43,607 bases of DNA from CALEAR01 sp035301485. GTDB taxonomy: Bacteria > Pseudomonadota > Gammaproteobacteria > Pseudomonadales > Alcanivoracaceae. Positions 16,658 through 26,458 of the stretch are shown here, piece after piece. The notes under the pieces were generated by a model. That model made no database searches and had not been told where the DNA came from. It was given only the letters and a program-made list of their open reading frames with translations. Made by a program: the position numbers and the translations under genes. The stretch is taken from positions 1-43,607 of the forward strand of contig DATGUF010000027.1 of the NCBI GenBank assembly GCA_035301485.1, in the 5' to 3' direction. How positions within the stretch are numbered: position 1 is the stretch's first letter; every line of letters starts with the position of its first letter.

Positions 16658-17587
16658 ATGGCAGAAACAGAGTTAGCCGGTCAGCAATTAGCAAACATAA
16701 GGCAAGAAAAAGGCCTCAGCCAAGAAGATGTAGCCGCTGAGCTAAGGTTGTCAGTGACTTATGTTAAGGCAATAGAAGCTGATGATTACGAACGTTTACC
16801 GGAAGCCACTTTTGTACGTGGCTATGTACGTAATTATGCACGTTATTTAGGCCTTCCAGAAGCTGAAATAAAAGCCATCGTGGCTTTGTATGATCAGCAA
16901 AATACACACAGTGATGCAGATTATAAGGGTGCTCGTCCGCTTTCTGCTTATCCTGCGAAGCGCCGTTCTTGGTGGCCACTGATATTTTTATTGGTGCTCA
17001 TTTTGATTGTTATCCAAGGCGTGATGATGTGGAAAAAGCCCTATAGCTCCAAGGATGAACAAGAAGTCCCCAAAGCTGAAACCATGAGCTCCATGGCATA
17101 TGAAACCGAGCAGCAGGTGAAGGAAGTCGCCGCAAATAAAAATAGTGCCGTGGTTAATCTAGCAGATGAAGAGGTTGTCGAGGCGCAGGAAGCAACAGAG
17201 AACCTTGAGGCCGATGCGGCATACAGTGAAGTGGAGCTAGCCACTGAAGAAACCGATGCTTTGTTAGCAGAGCAGGCCGAGGAGGCAGAGTTAGAAGAAA
17301 CTACTGTCGCCACAGAAACCACTACAGAGAACCAAGCATCTAGCGAAGCGTTACGTATTAGCTTCAACGCTGCATGCTGGGTAAGCGTTAAAAACAACAA
17401 CGGTGCGGTGCTGTACACCGGCACTAAGCAGCCCGGTGAAACCTTAACGTTAGAAGAAAGTGGCCCTTACCACTTTGTGTTTGGTAATGGCGCAGCAGTT
17501 GAAGAAATGATAGTGGAAGGCAAAGCACAAGAGTTGCCTGCACGTCGTTCAGGGCAAGTTTGGCGCCCCACTATTTCTGCTAATTAA
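16658..17587 (+). CDS. rodZ: Cytoskeletal membrane protein RodZ
   Basis: RodZ links MreB filaments to the elongation machinery at the inner membrane and helps keep rod shape. From the ATG at 16658, preceded by AAGGA, it has 309 residues. An N-terminal helix-turn-helix domain (LANIRQEKGLSQEDVAAEL, then RGYVRNYARYLGL) is followed by a single membrane segment from about residue 104 to 125. A long acidic, glutamate-rich linker leads to a C-terminal beta domain (ISFNAACWVSVKNNNGAVLY). The frame reaches upstream into pilW, which I discount. Confidence 0.9.
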   Translation: MAETELAGQQLANIRQEKGLSQEDVAAELRLSVTYVKAIEADDYERLPEATFVRGYVRNYARYLGLPEAEIKAIVALYDQQNTHSDADYKGARPLSAYPAKRRSWWPLIFLLVLILIVIQGVMMWKKPYSSKDEQEVPKAETMSSMAYETEQQVKEVAANKNSAVVNLADEEVVEAQEATENLEADAAYSEVELATEETDALLAEQAEEAELEETTVATETTTENQASSEALRISFNAACWVSVKNNNGAVLYTGTKQPGETLTLEESGPYHFVFGNGAAVEEMIVEGKAQELPARRSGQVWRPTISAN

Positions 17588-17631
17588 TCGTTAGTAAACG
17601 TAGCTAATTATTCAAGTAACAGGAGGCCAGG

Positions 17632-18768
17632 GTGAGCAGTGAATTAACGATCCCACGACGCCGTTCACGTCAAATTGCTGTGGGTAATGTATTGGTGGGA
17701 GGCGATGCACCTATTAGTGTGCAAAGCATGACCAATACCCCCACGGAAGATGTGGCAGCCACTGTGGCGCAAATTGAGGCGCTGGCAGGTGTAGGTGCGG
17801 ATATTGTGCGTGTATCAGTGCCCACCATGGAGGCAGCAGAAGCTTTTGCTAAAATTCGCAAGCAAGTATCTGTGCCGCTAGTAACCGACATCCATTATGA
17901 TTACAAGATTGCGCTGAAAGTAGCGGCAACAGGGGCGGATTGCCTACGCATAAACCCCGGTAATATTGGCCGTGAAGATCGTATTAAAGCGGTGATCCAA
18001 GCTGCGCGCGATAATGGTATTCCTATTCGTGTTGGTGTGAATGCGGGGTCTTTAGAACGTGATTTATTACATAAATATAAAGAACCCACGAGCGATGCCA
18101 TGGTGGAATCTGCCATGCGACACGCAGGCATTCTGCTAGATCACGATTTTCATGATTTTAAGGTCAGTGTAAAAGCATCTAGTGTAGACATGACGCTGCA
18201 GGCTTATCGTAAGCTTGCGGGGCAGCTCGAGCAGCCGCTTCACCTTGGAGTAACAGAGGCGGGCACGTTCCGCACTGGTACAGTGAAATCTGCGGTGGCA
18301 TTGGGTGCTTTGCTGCTTGAAGGTATTGGCGACACTATTCGTGTATCGCTGGCGGCTGATCCATTAGAAGAAATTCGCGTAGGGTTCGATATTCTTAAAT
18401 CCATTGGCGTGCGCAGCAAAGGGGTGAATATTGTTGCGTGCCCAAGTTGCTCACGGCAAAATTTTGATGTTATTGCCACGGTGAATGAACTGGAAGCAAG
18501 GCTTGAAGATATTATCGAGCCCGTGGATCTCGCCGTTATTGGTTGCCTTGTGAATGGCCCAGGTGAAGCACGAGTGGCAGATGTGGGGTTAACGGGCGGT
18601 ACTCCCAATAACCTCAGCTACATGAATGGCGAGAAAAGCCATCACGTGCGCGCCGAAAGTATTGTTGATGAATTAGAGCGCATGGTGCGTGAGAAAGTGA
18701 AACGCAAACAAGAAGATCAAGCTGCTGGCGTTATCCTCCGTAGCGGGGCTGAGACAAGTTTAGTTTAA
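17632..18768 (+). CDS. ispG: 4-hydroxy-3-methylbut-2-enyl diphosphate synthase IspG
   Basis: IspG performs the penultimate step of the MEP isoprenoid pathway, converting MEcPP to HMBPP with a [4Fe-4S] cluster. The 378-residue protein has cluster ligands Cys270 and Cys273 (CPSC) and Cys305 (GCLVNGPGEA), at the same numbers as in E. coli. It starts MSSELTIPRRRSRQIAVGNV with GTG at 17632, preceded by a full AGGAGG. It is another Fe-S client close to the assembly locus. hisS starts 9 bases after the stop. Confidence 0.96.
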   Translation: MSSELTIPRRRSRQIAVGNVLVGGDAPISVQSMTNTPTEDVAATVAQIEALAGVGADIVRVSVPTMEAAEAFAKIRKQVSVPLVTDIHYDYKIALKVAATGADCLRINPGNIGREDRIKAVIQAARDNGIPIRVGVNAGSLERDLLHKYKEPTSDAMVESAMRHAGILLDHDFHDFKVSVKASSVDMTLQAYRKLAGQLEQPLHLGVTEAGTFRTGTVKSAVALGALLLEGIGDTIRVSLAADPLEEIRVGFDILKSIGVRSKGVNIVACPSCSRQNFDVIATVNELEARLEDIIEPVDLAVIGCLVNGPGEARVADVGLTGGTPNNLSYMNGEKSHHVRAESIVDELERMVREKVKRKQEDQAAGVILRSGAETSLV

Positions 18769-18777
18769 GGATGTGTT

Positions 18778-20043
18778 TTGAGTAAGAAGATAGCCTCCAT
18801 AAGAGGAATGAACGATATACTGCCCGCCGATACACCGCTGTGGCAGTGGTTTGAAAAAACTGTGGCTGATTTACTAGCGCGCTATGGTTACAGCGAAATC
18901 CGCACACCCATTGTGGAGCAAACAGACTTGTTCCGCCGTTCTATTGGTGAAGTGACGGATATTGTTGAAAAAGAGATGTATACCTTTGAAGATCGCAACG
19001 GTGATTCGCTCACCTTGCGCCCTGAAGGTACAGCCAGTTGTGTGCGAGCTGCAGAACAACATGGTTTGCTTTACAACCAAGTGCAGCGGTTGTGGTACAC
19101 AGGCCCTATGTTCCGCCATGAGCGTCCGCAGGCTGGCCGTTATCGCCAGTTTCACCAAGTGGGTGTGGAAGCGTTTGGCATGGCTGGCCCAGATATCGAC
19201 GGCGAAATGATTCTGCTTACTCATCGCCTGTGGCAGGCTCTGGGTTTGCGTGATCAAGTGGTGCTTGAAATTAACACTCTTGGCAGCCCCGAAGACCGTA
19301 GCCAATATCGCGCTGCATTGGTGGAGTTTCTACAAGCACACAAAGAAGAGTTAGACGAAGACAGCCAGCGCCGCATTAGCCGTAACCCCTTGCGTGTATT
19401 AGATAGCAAAGACCCTAATACGCAGAAGTTGTTGGCGAATGCTCCCTCTTTGATGGATTATTTAGCCCCAGAATCCGCGGCACATTTCCAAGAATTATGC
19501 GCGCTGCTTGATGCGGCAGGCATCGACTATGTGGTAAATCCACGTTTAGTGCGCGGGCTAGATTACTACAGCCACACGGTATTCGAGTGGATTACTGATG
19601 CGCTAGGTGCACAAGGCACGGTGTGTGCGGGCGGCCGTTATGATGGTCTAGTTGAGCAATTAGGCGGCCGAGCAACCCCTGCGGTGGGTTTTGCCATGGG
19701 TATCGAGCGGTTAGTATTACTGCTTTCGCAGCAAGACATTGCCTTGCCAGAACTCACTGATGGTTACGTGGTATCTAGCGATGCGCAGGCGGCATTGTTG
19801 TTTGCCGAACAGCTGCGCAGTGAAAATGAGCAACTGCGCTTGTTAACACACTGCGGTGGCGGCAGTTTTAGAAGCCAACTGCGCCGGGCAGACCGTAGCG
19901 GTGCAAAAATGGCACTGATTTTGGGTGCTGATGAAATTGAACAAAAAACAGTGACAATTAAAGATTTGCGCCAAGATGGTGAGCAAGTCACTGTGCCGCA
20001 AAAAGAAGCCATGCAGCACATTTTAAATCTGTTGGCGCCATAA
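18778..20043 (+). CDS. hisS: Histidyl-tRNA synthetase
   Basis: HisS is a class II aminoacyl-tRNA synthetase that charges tRNA-His. The 421-residue protein begins at a TTG with AAGGA upstream. The family-invariant start KIASIRGMNDILPADTP supports this codon. Motif 2 is MFRHERPQAGRYRQFHQ, the histidine-binding loops are LVRGLDYYSHTVFEW and GTVCAGGRYDGLVEQLGG, and motif 3 is FAMGIERLVLLL. A C-terminal anticodon-binding domain completes it. It belongs to an ispG-hisS-yfgM-bamB unit. Confidence 0.97.
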   Translation: MSKKIASIRGMNDILPADTPLWQWFEKTVADLLARYGYSEIRTPIVEQTDLFRRSIGEVTDIVEKEMYTFEDRNGDSLTLRPEGTASCVRAAEQHGLLYNQVQRLWYTGPMFRHERPQAGRYRQFHQVGVEAFGMAGPDIDGEMILLTHRLWQALGLRDQVVLEINTLGSPEDRSQYRAALVEFLQAHKEELDEDSQRRISRNPLRVLDSKDPNTQKLLANAPSLMDYLAPESAAHFQELCALLDAAGIDYVVNPRLVRGLDYYSHTVFEWITDALGAQGTVCAGGRYDGLVEQLGGRATPAVGFAMGIERLVLLLSQQDIALPELTDGYVVSSDAQAALLFAEQLRSENEQLRLLTHCGGGSFRSQLRRADRSGAKMALILGADEIEQKTVTIKDLRQDGEQVTVPQKEAMQHILNLLAP

Positions 20044-20095
20044 GAAGCCATTCAATCACAGCAAGCCAATGTGGCGAATATTGAGGAGTAGTTAG

Positions 20096-20743
20096 GTGTA
20101 TAACGAAGAAGAACAAATTGAAGCGATCAAAGATTGGTGGCGCGCGAATGGTAATAGCATCCTAATCGCTTTGCTCGTGGCAGTGTTAGCATCTGTGGGC
20201 TGGCGCTGGTGGAATAACCACAATACGAATATTTCATTGGGTGCCTCAAGTGCCTACAGTGAAATGACGCAATTAATGGATGAGCAATTGAATAATCCAA
20301 GCGCAGCTGGCCGTGCCGCTGTGCAAACGCAGGCTGAGCAACTAATTGCCGATTACGGTAAAACGGGCTACGCCAGTTTTGCGTACCTCACTTTGGCGCA
20401 AGTAGCGGTACAAGAAGAGGAATATGAGCAAGCGGTAGAGCAACTTGAGAAACTTTTAGCAGCAAAGCCTGACAAAGAAGTGGAAGCTATTGCACGTATT
20501 CGCTTAGCACGGTTGCAGCTTCAATTGAATAACCCCGATGCTGCCTTGGCTGCTTTAGATAAAAAACTAGCACAAGCATGGCAAAGCCGTGTGCTTGAAT
20601 TGCGCGGTGATGCATACCAGCAGCAAGCCAGTGCAGAACAGGCACGTGAGGCTTATACGCAAGCTCTGCAGGCGGCCACTGCGCAAGACAGCGCACGTAA
20701 TCGCCTACAAATGAAAATTGATAATTTGGCCCCAACATCGTGA
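20096..20743 (+). CDS. yfgM: YfgM family periplasmic chaperone-network protein
   Basis: YfgM is an inner-membrane-anchored TPR protein linked in E. coli to the SecYEG-PpiD chaperone network. The 215-residue protein has a short cytoplasmic start (YNEEEQIEAIKDWWRANG), one membrane segment (ILIALLVAVLASVGWRWW) and TPR helices. It ends in the family motif LQMKIDNLAP. The start is a GTG with GAGGA at good distance. The stop overlaps the bamB start as GTGA, so translation is coupled to bamB. Confidence 0.9.
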   Translation: MYNEEEQIEAIKDWWRANGNSILIALLVAVLASVGWRWWNNHNTNISLGASSAYSEMTQLMDEQLNNPSAAGRAAVQTQAEQLIADYGKTGYASFAYLTLAQVAVQEEEYEQAVEQLEKLLAAKPDKEVEAIARIRLARLQLQLNNPDAALAALDKKLAQAWQSRVLELRGDAYQQQASAEQAREAYTQALQAATAQDSARNRLQMKIDNLAPTS

Positions 20744-21879
20744 AAAAACTATTAATATCTGCATTAGCCAGCCTATGGCTGGTAGGTTGTGCCACTAACC
20801 CAAACGCAATTGAACCCACACCATTAGAAAGCTTTGACGCCGAATATAAAGTGGAAAAAGTGTGGAGCAAAAAAGCGGGTAAAGGTGTAAAGAAACGCTA
20901 CCTAACGTTGTCGCCAGGAGTAGCTGGTGAAGGCGTTTATGTGGCTGATTTGCAAGGTAGAGTATTTGCCTATGCTCCTGAAAATGGTGCATTACAATGG
21001 CGCAAAAAAACGGACGATAACATTACGGGCGGAGTGTATGCCGGTAACGGTGTAATGCTATATGGCACCCGTGAAGGGGAAGCCGTAGCGCTTTCAATGA
21101 GTTCGGGAGAAGAATTGTGGCGCCAACAGCTCAGCAGCGAAATTTTGGCGTTGCCAGCGGTGGACACGAACATGGCCGTTTTTCAAATTCCAGATGGTCA
21201 AGTGTTCGCGCTCGATACACTCACTGGTGAAGTGCTATGGCAATACGAAGACATCGCGCCCAGTTTGATTTTACGTGGCACAGCAACCCCTGTGATTGCA
21301 GCGGGCCAAGTGTTTGTGGCATTTGCTAGCGGCAAAGTGGCAGCACTAGAAGCTGCTACTGGTGCACCGATTTGGGAACGCCGTGTGGCTGAGCCAGTAG
21401 GGCGCTCTGAACTAGAGCGTTTGGTGGACATTAATAATAATTTGATTGTTGAGGGCGGTGGTGTTTTTGCCTCCTCATACCAAGGCTCAGTAACAGTGTT
21501 AGATGAGCGTAACGGCCAGCAATATTGGCGCAAAGATATGTCCACATTTGGCGTAATGGCTAGCAGTTACGGAGTGTTATACCTTGCAGATGGTACTGGC
21601 CATGTATGGGCTATTGATCAGCGCTCGGGCGACAGCTTATGGAAGCAAGACATTCTTTATGGGCGCGGCCTAACCGGTGTGGCGGTGCAAAGTGACCAAG
21701 TGGTGGTTGGTGATAGTGATGGGTATTTGCACTGGTTTGATGGGGTCACTGGCCACATCACAGCACGTACTCGCCACCAACGTCATGGTTTTGCAGCAGC
21801 GCCTGTTAGTCATAATGACGTGCTGTACGTATATGGTAAAAAAGGGCGCTTAACCGCCTATGAGTTACAGCCCAAATAG
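20740..21879 (+). CDS. bamB: Outer-membrane assembly lipoprotein BamB
   Basis: BamB is a lipoprotein of the BAM complex that inserts beta-barrel proteins into the outer membrane. The 379-residue precursor starts at GTG with a lipoprotein signal (MKKLLISALASLWLVGC, lipobox LVGC). It then forms an eight-bladed PQQ-type propeller, seen as repeated blades such as VFALDTLTGEVLWQYED and VAALEAATGAPIWERR. It overlaps yfgM by four bases. A hairpin without T-run and a 76-base gap separate it from der. Confidence 0.95.
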   Translation: MKKLLISALASLWLVGCATNPNAIEPTPLESFDAEYKVEKVWSKKAGKGVKKRYLTLSPGVAGEGVYVADLQGRVFAYAPENGALQWRKKTDDNITGGVYAGNGVMLYGTREGEAVALSMSSGEELWRQQLSSEILALPAVDTNMAVFQIPDGQVFALDTLTGEVLWQYEDIAPSLILRGTATPVIAAGQVFVAFASGKVAALEAATGAPIWERRVAEPVGRSELERLVDINNNLIVEGGGVFASSYQGSVTVLDERNGQQYWRKDMSTFGVMASSYGVLYLADGTGHVWAIDQRSGDSLWKQDILYGRGLTGVAVQSDQVVVGDSDGYLHWFDGVTGHITARTRHQRHGFAAAPVSHNDVLYVYGKKGRLTAYELQPK

Positions 21880-21903
21880 CTTTTAATCCTTTCTGAATAC
21901 AAC

Positions 21904-21925
21904 GCAGAAGCCAACAGGCTTCTGC
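21904..21925 (+). other. Perfect 9-pair hairpin between bamB and der
   Basis: GCAGAAGCC (21904-21912) and GGCTTCTGC (21917-21925) pair around an AACA loop. No T-run follows, so it is not a classical intrinsic terminator. It may protect an mRNA end or attenuate read-through into der. Confidence 0.55.
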
Positions 21926-21955
21926 CCAACTTCCAACCTTGAGCAACGACATCAT

Positions 21956-23341
21956 ATGAAGCCCGTAATCGCAATAGTGGGGCGCCCTAATGTGGGCAAA
22001 TCCACGCTATTTAACCGTTTGACTAAAACCCGCGATGCGCTGGTGGCTGATTATCCAGGGCTAACCCGCGACCGCAAATACGGCATGGGCACCCATGGCG
22101 AGCATTCCTTTATTGTTATCGATACGGGTGGTATTGGTGCGGGCCATGAAGGTGTGGACGAGGTGGTGGTTGAGCAAGCCAATCTTGCTCTAAATGAAGC
22201 CAATGTGGTGCTGTTCATGGTGGATGCCCAACAGGGGTTAACCGCTGGTGATGAAGCCATCGCACATCAATTACGCCAATTGCGTGATAAGCAGGTGTAT
22301 TTGGTGGTGAATAAAATCGATGGGTTTGATGAACACAGTATTTCTGCTGAATTCTATGCCTTAGGCATTGAGACACTGCTATCTGTGGCGGCGAGCCAAG
22401 GGCGCGGTATTCGCCGCTTAATGGATAAAGTATTGCGCCCGTTCCCGCCCACCGAAGTGGAGTCTGCGGAAGAAGATAGCATTAAAGTGGCTGTGTTAGG
22501 GCGCCCTAATGTGGGTAAATCCACCTTAGTAAACCGTCTTCTCGGCGAAGATAGGGTGGTGGTGTTCGATAAAGCTGGTACTACTCGCGATACCATTAGT
22601 ATTCCTTATGAAAGGCATGGCCAAGCCTATACGCTGATCGATACAGCGGGTATTCGCCGTCGCGGTAAGGTGTATGAAACCGTGGAAAAGTTCTCTGTGG
22701 TAAAAGCGCTGCAAGCGATTGAAGAAGCGCATGTGGTGTTGCAAGTGGTGGATGCCACTGAAGGTATTACAGAGCAAGATATGAATTTGCTAGGCCATGT
22801 GGTAGAAGCAGGCCGAGCGGTGGTGATGGTGGTGAACAAGTGGGATGGCCTCAGTGCCGAACACAAAGTAAAGGTGAAAGAGGAAATTGATCGCCGCCTA
22901 CAGTTTGCTCCTTGGTTGCGCCGTCATACTATTTCCGCTTTGCATGGCACGGGTGTGGGTGACTTATACGGCTTTATCCATAAAGCCTACGATTCTGCAT
23001 TCTTAAAAATGAACACGGCTCAGGTAACGCGTTTGCTAGAAGATATTGTAAGCCAGCGCTCCTTACCTATGATCGGCCGCAGCCGTTTAAAGCTGCGTTA
23101 TGCCCACCTTGGAGGCAGCAACCCACCGCGGATTATTATCCATGGTAATCATGAAAAACGCATTCCTGAGGACTACCGTCGCTACTTAGAAAATAGCTTT
23201 CGTACTATTTTGAAGATGGAAGGTACGCCGGTAAGAGTAGAGTTTAGAACTGGCAAAAACCCCTATGAGGGGCGTAAGAACGTTCTCACAGAGCGGCAGC
23301 AACGCCGCCGTAAGCGCCTCATCAAACGCCATAAACGTTAG
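21956..23341 (+). CDS. der: Ribosome-assembly GTPase Der (EngA)
   Basis: Der is an essential GTPase for 50S subunit maturation. The 461-residue protein has two GTPase domains in tandem, each with GRPNVGKST (near residues 8 and 181). Each also has DTGGIG or DTAGIR as G3, and NKID or NKWD as G4. The C-terminal KH-like domain includes LKLRYAHLGGSNPPRIIIHGN. It ends with a basic tail of arginine and lysine. Its TAG stop overlaps the convergent xseA stop by three bases. Confidence 0.97.
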   Translation: MKPVIAIVGRPNVGKSTLFNRLTKTRDALVADYPGLTRDRKYGMGTHGEHSFIVIDTGGIGAGHEGVDEVVVEQANLALNEANVVLFMVDAQQGLTAGDEAIAHQLRQLRDKQVYLVVNKIDGFDEHSISAEFYALGIETLLSVAASQGRGIRRLMDKVLRPFPPTEVESAEEDSIKVAVLGRPNVGKSTLVNRLLGEDRVVVFDKAGTTRDTISIPYERHGQAYTLIDTAGIRRRGKVYETVEKFSVVKALQAIEEAHVVLQVVDATEGITEQDMNLLGHVVEAGRAVVMVVNKWDGLSAEHKVKVKEEIDRRLQFAPWLRRHTISALHGTGVGDLYGFIHKAYDSAFLKMNTAQVTRLLEDIVSQRSLPMIGRSRLKLRYAHLGGSNPPRIIIHGNHEKRIPEDYRRYLENSFRTILKMEGTPVRVEFRTGKNPYEGRKNVLTERQQRRRKRLIKRHKR

Positions 23342-24810
23342 TTTTCTTGCGGTGAAATGGCCGTCACCACAGCGGCTATTTCACCATCTTGTAGGCGGCT
23401 TGTAAAAGCGTCTCCCACCTTAATATCCTGCACACTCCGCAAATGCTTTCCGGCGCTGAAGTTAACGCTATAGCCGCGCGCTAGGGTGTTGAGCGGGCTG
23501 CTACTTTGTAATCGCTGCGAAAGATGGCCAAGTTGTTGTTGGTGTTGCTGTAAAGAACGCCTGATTGAAGGCAGCAAGCGCTGGTAAACCGCATGTAGCC
23601 GCTCTTGTTGACGTTGCATGGCAAGCGCAGGTGAGCGGCTTTGAAGCCGTGTTTGCAAATGGCGTAGGCGTTGCTGCTGTTGTTGCAGTGGCTGCTGTTG
23701 GGCGTGGCGCAAGCGTTGTTGTAGGGCTGCAAGGGTGTTTTTTTGCTGCTGCACTTGTTGCATAGGGTGGCGTAATCGCTGCGCTAATTGCTTGGTTTTA
23801 TTACGTTGCTGCTCAAGCTTTAATAGCTGGGCGCGCTGCAAGCGCATGGCCAACTCATCGAGGCGCTGTGCATGCCACTGTAATAGCTGTTGTGGGTGGC
23901 GAATGCGGCGTTGCAGATGTTGTTGCTGCTGTTGGCGTTGGCGTAGCGTGTGCAGCATGGCCTGTGTTAAGCGGCGCTGGTAGTCCGCCCATAGCATGGG
24001 TAGGCGCGCGCTAGCGCGAGCGACCTCTTCCGCTGCAGCTGTGGGGGTAGGGGCCCGCCAATCGGCCACAAAATCCGTTAAGCAAAAATCAATTTCGTGG
24101 CCCACAGCGGAAATAATAGGGATGGGGCACGCACTGACATCGCGGGCCAGTTGCTCATCGTTAAATCCCCATAAATCCTCTAGTGAGCCACCGCCGCGGC
24201 CGATAATGAGCACATCACAGCGGTTTTCAGCGATGGCTTGCTGTAGGGCTGCACGTAGAGAGCTTGGTGCTTCTGCGCCTTGTACCACTGCAGGGTAAAC
24301 CGTATAGGGCACATGAGGGCATTGCTGCGTTAAAATACTGCGAATGTCCTGTAGGGCTGCCCCTGTAGGCGAAGTGATAATGCCGATGTGTTGCGGGTAA
24401 GTAGGCAAGGGTTGTTTGCGATCTTCCGCGAATAACCCTTCGGCCATGAGTTTGGCTTTTAAGGCTTCGAACTGCTGCCGCAGCCGGCCTTCTCCTGCAG
24501 GTTCAACATGCTCCGCAATAACTTGGTAGTTACCGCGAGGGCTGTAAAGCGTAACTTTTGCTCGCACCAACACTTGTACGCCGTTTTGCAATGGAAACTT
24601 GACGCGGGCTGCTGCGAAACGAAATAAAGCCGCACTTACTTGTGCATCACTGTCTTTTAAACTGAAATAGTGATGGCCAGAGCTGGCGCGCACATGGTTG
24701 GAAATTTCACCTTCAAGCCAAATCGTACCAAGCTGCTCTAGTGTGCGTTGTGCCAAGGCGTTGAGTTGGCTAACCGTCAGTATTTCCCGCTGGCGAGTTG
24801 TGCTAGGCAT
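23338..24810 (-). CDS. xseA: Exodeoxyribonuclease VII large subunit
   Basis: XseA with XseB degrades single-stranded DNA to oligonucleotides. The 490-residue protein has an N-terminal OB fold (VSQLNALAQRTLEQLG, WLEGEISNH). The catalytic domain has the GIITSPTGAALQDI motif, IIGRGGGSLEDLWGFND and SAVGHEIDFCLTDFVADWR. From about residue 265 to 445 runs a coiled-coil arm very rich in glutamine, arginine and histidine, longer than in E. coli XseA (456 in all). The C-terminus is NTLARGYSVNF. xseB is not in the window. Promoter region is shared back to back with guaB. Confidence 0.95.
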   Translation of the reverse strand: MPSTTRQREILTVSQLNALAQRTLEQLGTIWLEGEISNHVRASSGHHYFSLKDSDAQVSAALFRFAAARVKFPLQNGVQVLVRAKVTLYSPRGNYQVIAEHVEPAGEGRLRQQFEALKAKLMAEGLFAEDRKQPLPTYPQHIGIITSPTGAALQDIRSILTQQCPHVPYTVYPAVVQGAEAPSSLRAALQQAIAENRCDVLIIGRGGGSLEDLWGFNDEQLARDVSACPIPIISAVGHEIDFCLTDFVADWRAPTPTAAAEEVARASARLPMLWADYQRRLTQAMLHTLRQRQQQQQHLQRRIRHPQQLLQWHAQRLDELAMRLQRAQLLKLEQQRNKTKQLAQRLRHPMQQVQQQKNTLAALQQRLRHAQQQPLQQQQQRLRHLQTRLQSRSPALAMQRQQERLHAVYQRLLPSIRRSLQQHQQQLGHLSQRLQSSSPLNTLARGYSVNFSAGKHLRSVQDIKVGDAFTSRLQDGEIAAVVTAISPQEN

Positions 24811-24882
24811 AGTAAATCATCAAGTCCACGTAAAATTTTACATAAGCCTAACCGTCAAAGCGCAAAACTGCTAGCGCGGGCG

Positions 24883-24911
24883 TTTACCTTAGGCGCGTTT
24901 TTGCTTATAAT
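24883..24911 (+). promoter_or_regulatory. Promoter of guaB
   Basis: TTTACC (24883-24888) and TATAAT (24906-24911) are separated by 17 bases. They lie about 40 bases upstream of the guaB ATG in the divergent xseA-guaB gap. Confidence 0.75.
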
Positions 24912-24949
24912 ACGCTGCCTATCTTTCTTCCAACCAGTAACGGTGTCTT

Positions 24950-26419
24950 ATGCCCAGAATTGTGCAAGAAGCACTGACATTCGATGATGTTCTTCTGATT
25001 CCTGCTTATTCTGAAGTACTGCCGAAAAATGTCAGCCTTAAAACTCGTTTAACTCGTGATATCTCACTTAATATTCCAATGGTGTCTGCAGCCATGGACA
25101 CTGTTACCGAATATCGTTTAGCCATTGGTATGGCGCAAGAAGGCGGCATCGGTATTCTGCATAAAAATATGGAAATTGAAGAGCAGGCGCAGAATGTTAG
25201 GCTCGTTAAAAAATACGAAAGTGGTGTGGTAAAAGACCCCATTACGATTGATCCAAACAAAACGGTAGCTGAATTATTACGCCTCACAGAAGCGCACAAC
25301 ATTTCAGGTGTGCCTGTGGTGGAAAATGATAAGTTGGTTGGTATCGTCACAAGCCGTGATACGCGCTTTGTAACGGAGTACAACCAGCCAGTTTCTGCGG
25401 TAATGACACCGCAAGATAAATTAGTCACCGTAAAAGAAGGTGCCTCTGCGGAAGAAGTGCAGCAATTGCTACACCGTCACCGTATTGAAAAAATCCTAGT
25501 GGTTAACGATGCGGGCGCACTTAAAGGCTTGATCACCGTTAAAGACATGGAGAAAGCGAAGCGTTTCCCTAACGCGAGCAAAGATTCTCAAGGCCGTTTA
25601 CTTGTGGGTGCCGCTGTGGGCACTGCAGCTAACACTGAAGCGCGTGTGGAAGCACTCGTGGAAGCGGGTGTGGATGTAATTGTTGTGGATACCGCGCACG
25701 GCCACAGCCGTGGTGTACTCGATCGTGTAGCGTGGGTGAAGAAAAACTTCCCACAGATTCAGGTTATTGGCGGCAATATTGCCACTGGTGCCGCTGCGAA
25801 AGCGCTTGTTGAAGCGGGTGCAGACGGCGTGAAAGTAGGTATTGGGCCAGGTTCAATTTGTACTACGCGTATCGTTACCGGTATTGGTGTGCCACAAATA
25901 TCAGCGATCGCAGACGTAGCGAAAGCACTAGCAGGCACTGATGTGCCGTTAATTGCAGATGGTGGTATTCGCTTCTCGGGCGATGTGCCTAAAGCTATAG
26001 CCGCTGGTGCAAACTGCATCATGGTGGGCTCCTTAATGGCGGGTACAGAGGAAGCGCCAGGCGAAGTTGAGCTTTACCAGGGCCGTTACTACAAAGCTTA
26101 CCGTGGTATGGGCTCCCTTGGTGCTATGTCAGGGCTCACAGGTTCTAGCGACCGTTACTTCCAAGACACCGCAGGCGGTGTAGAGAAGCTTGTGCCAGAA
26201 GGCATTGAAGGCCGCGTACCCTACAAAGGGCCGATGACAAACATCATTCATCAACTGATGGGCGGTTTGCGTGCAGCCATGGGTTATACAGGTTGCGCGG
26301 ATATCGAAGAACTGCGTACTAAATCTGAATTTGTGAAAGTAACCAGTGCAGGGATGACAGAGTCTCACGTGCATGATGTTTCGATCACAAAAGAAGCGCC
26401 AAACTATCCTGTAAGCTAA
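24950..26419 (+). CDS. guaB: Inosine-5'-monophosphate dehydrogenase
   Basis: GuaB oxidises IMP to XMP, the first committed step towards GMP. The 489-residue TIM-barrel enzyme has two CBS domains inserted at about residues 90-205. The catalytic Cys304 lies in GSICTTRIVTG, the phosphate site is IADGGIRFSGD and the flap is RYFQDTAGGVEKLVPEG. All active-site residues seem intact. It is followed by a small terminator and then guaA, whose product takes XMP onward. Confidence 0.97.
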   Translation: MPRIVQEALTFDDVLLIPAYSEVLPKNVSLKTRLTRDISLNIPMVSAAMDTVTEYRLAIGMAQEGGIGILHKNMEIEEQAQNVRLVKKYESGVVKDPITIDPNKTVAELLRLTEAHNISGVPVVENDKLVGIVTSRDTRFVTEYNQPVSAVMTPQDKLVTVKEGASAEEVQQLLHRHRIEKILVVNDAGALKGLITVKDMEKAKRFPNASKDSQGRLLVGAAVGTAANTEARVEALVEAGVDVIVVDTAHGHSRGVLDRVAWVKKNFPQIQVIGGNIATGAAAKALVEAGADGVKVGIGPGSICTTRIVTGIGVPQISAIADVAKALAGTDVPLIADGGIRFSGDVPKAIAAGANCIMVGSLMAGTEEAPGEVELYQGRYYKAYRGMGSLGAMSGLTGSSDRYFQDTAGGVEKLVPEGIEGRVPYKGPMTNIIHQLMGGLRAAMGYTGCADIEELRTKSEFVKVTSAGMTESHVHDVSITKEAPNYPVS

Positions 26420-26458
26420 TTTGCTGAGAGCAACTTACGACGATACTTTGAGCCAATG

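Noticed and set aside
23481..24298. Several open frames on both strands inside xseA
   Set aside because: They arise from the Gln-rich triplet composition of xseA and encode low-complexity peptides with no domain.
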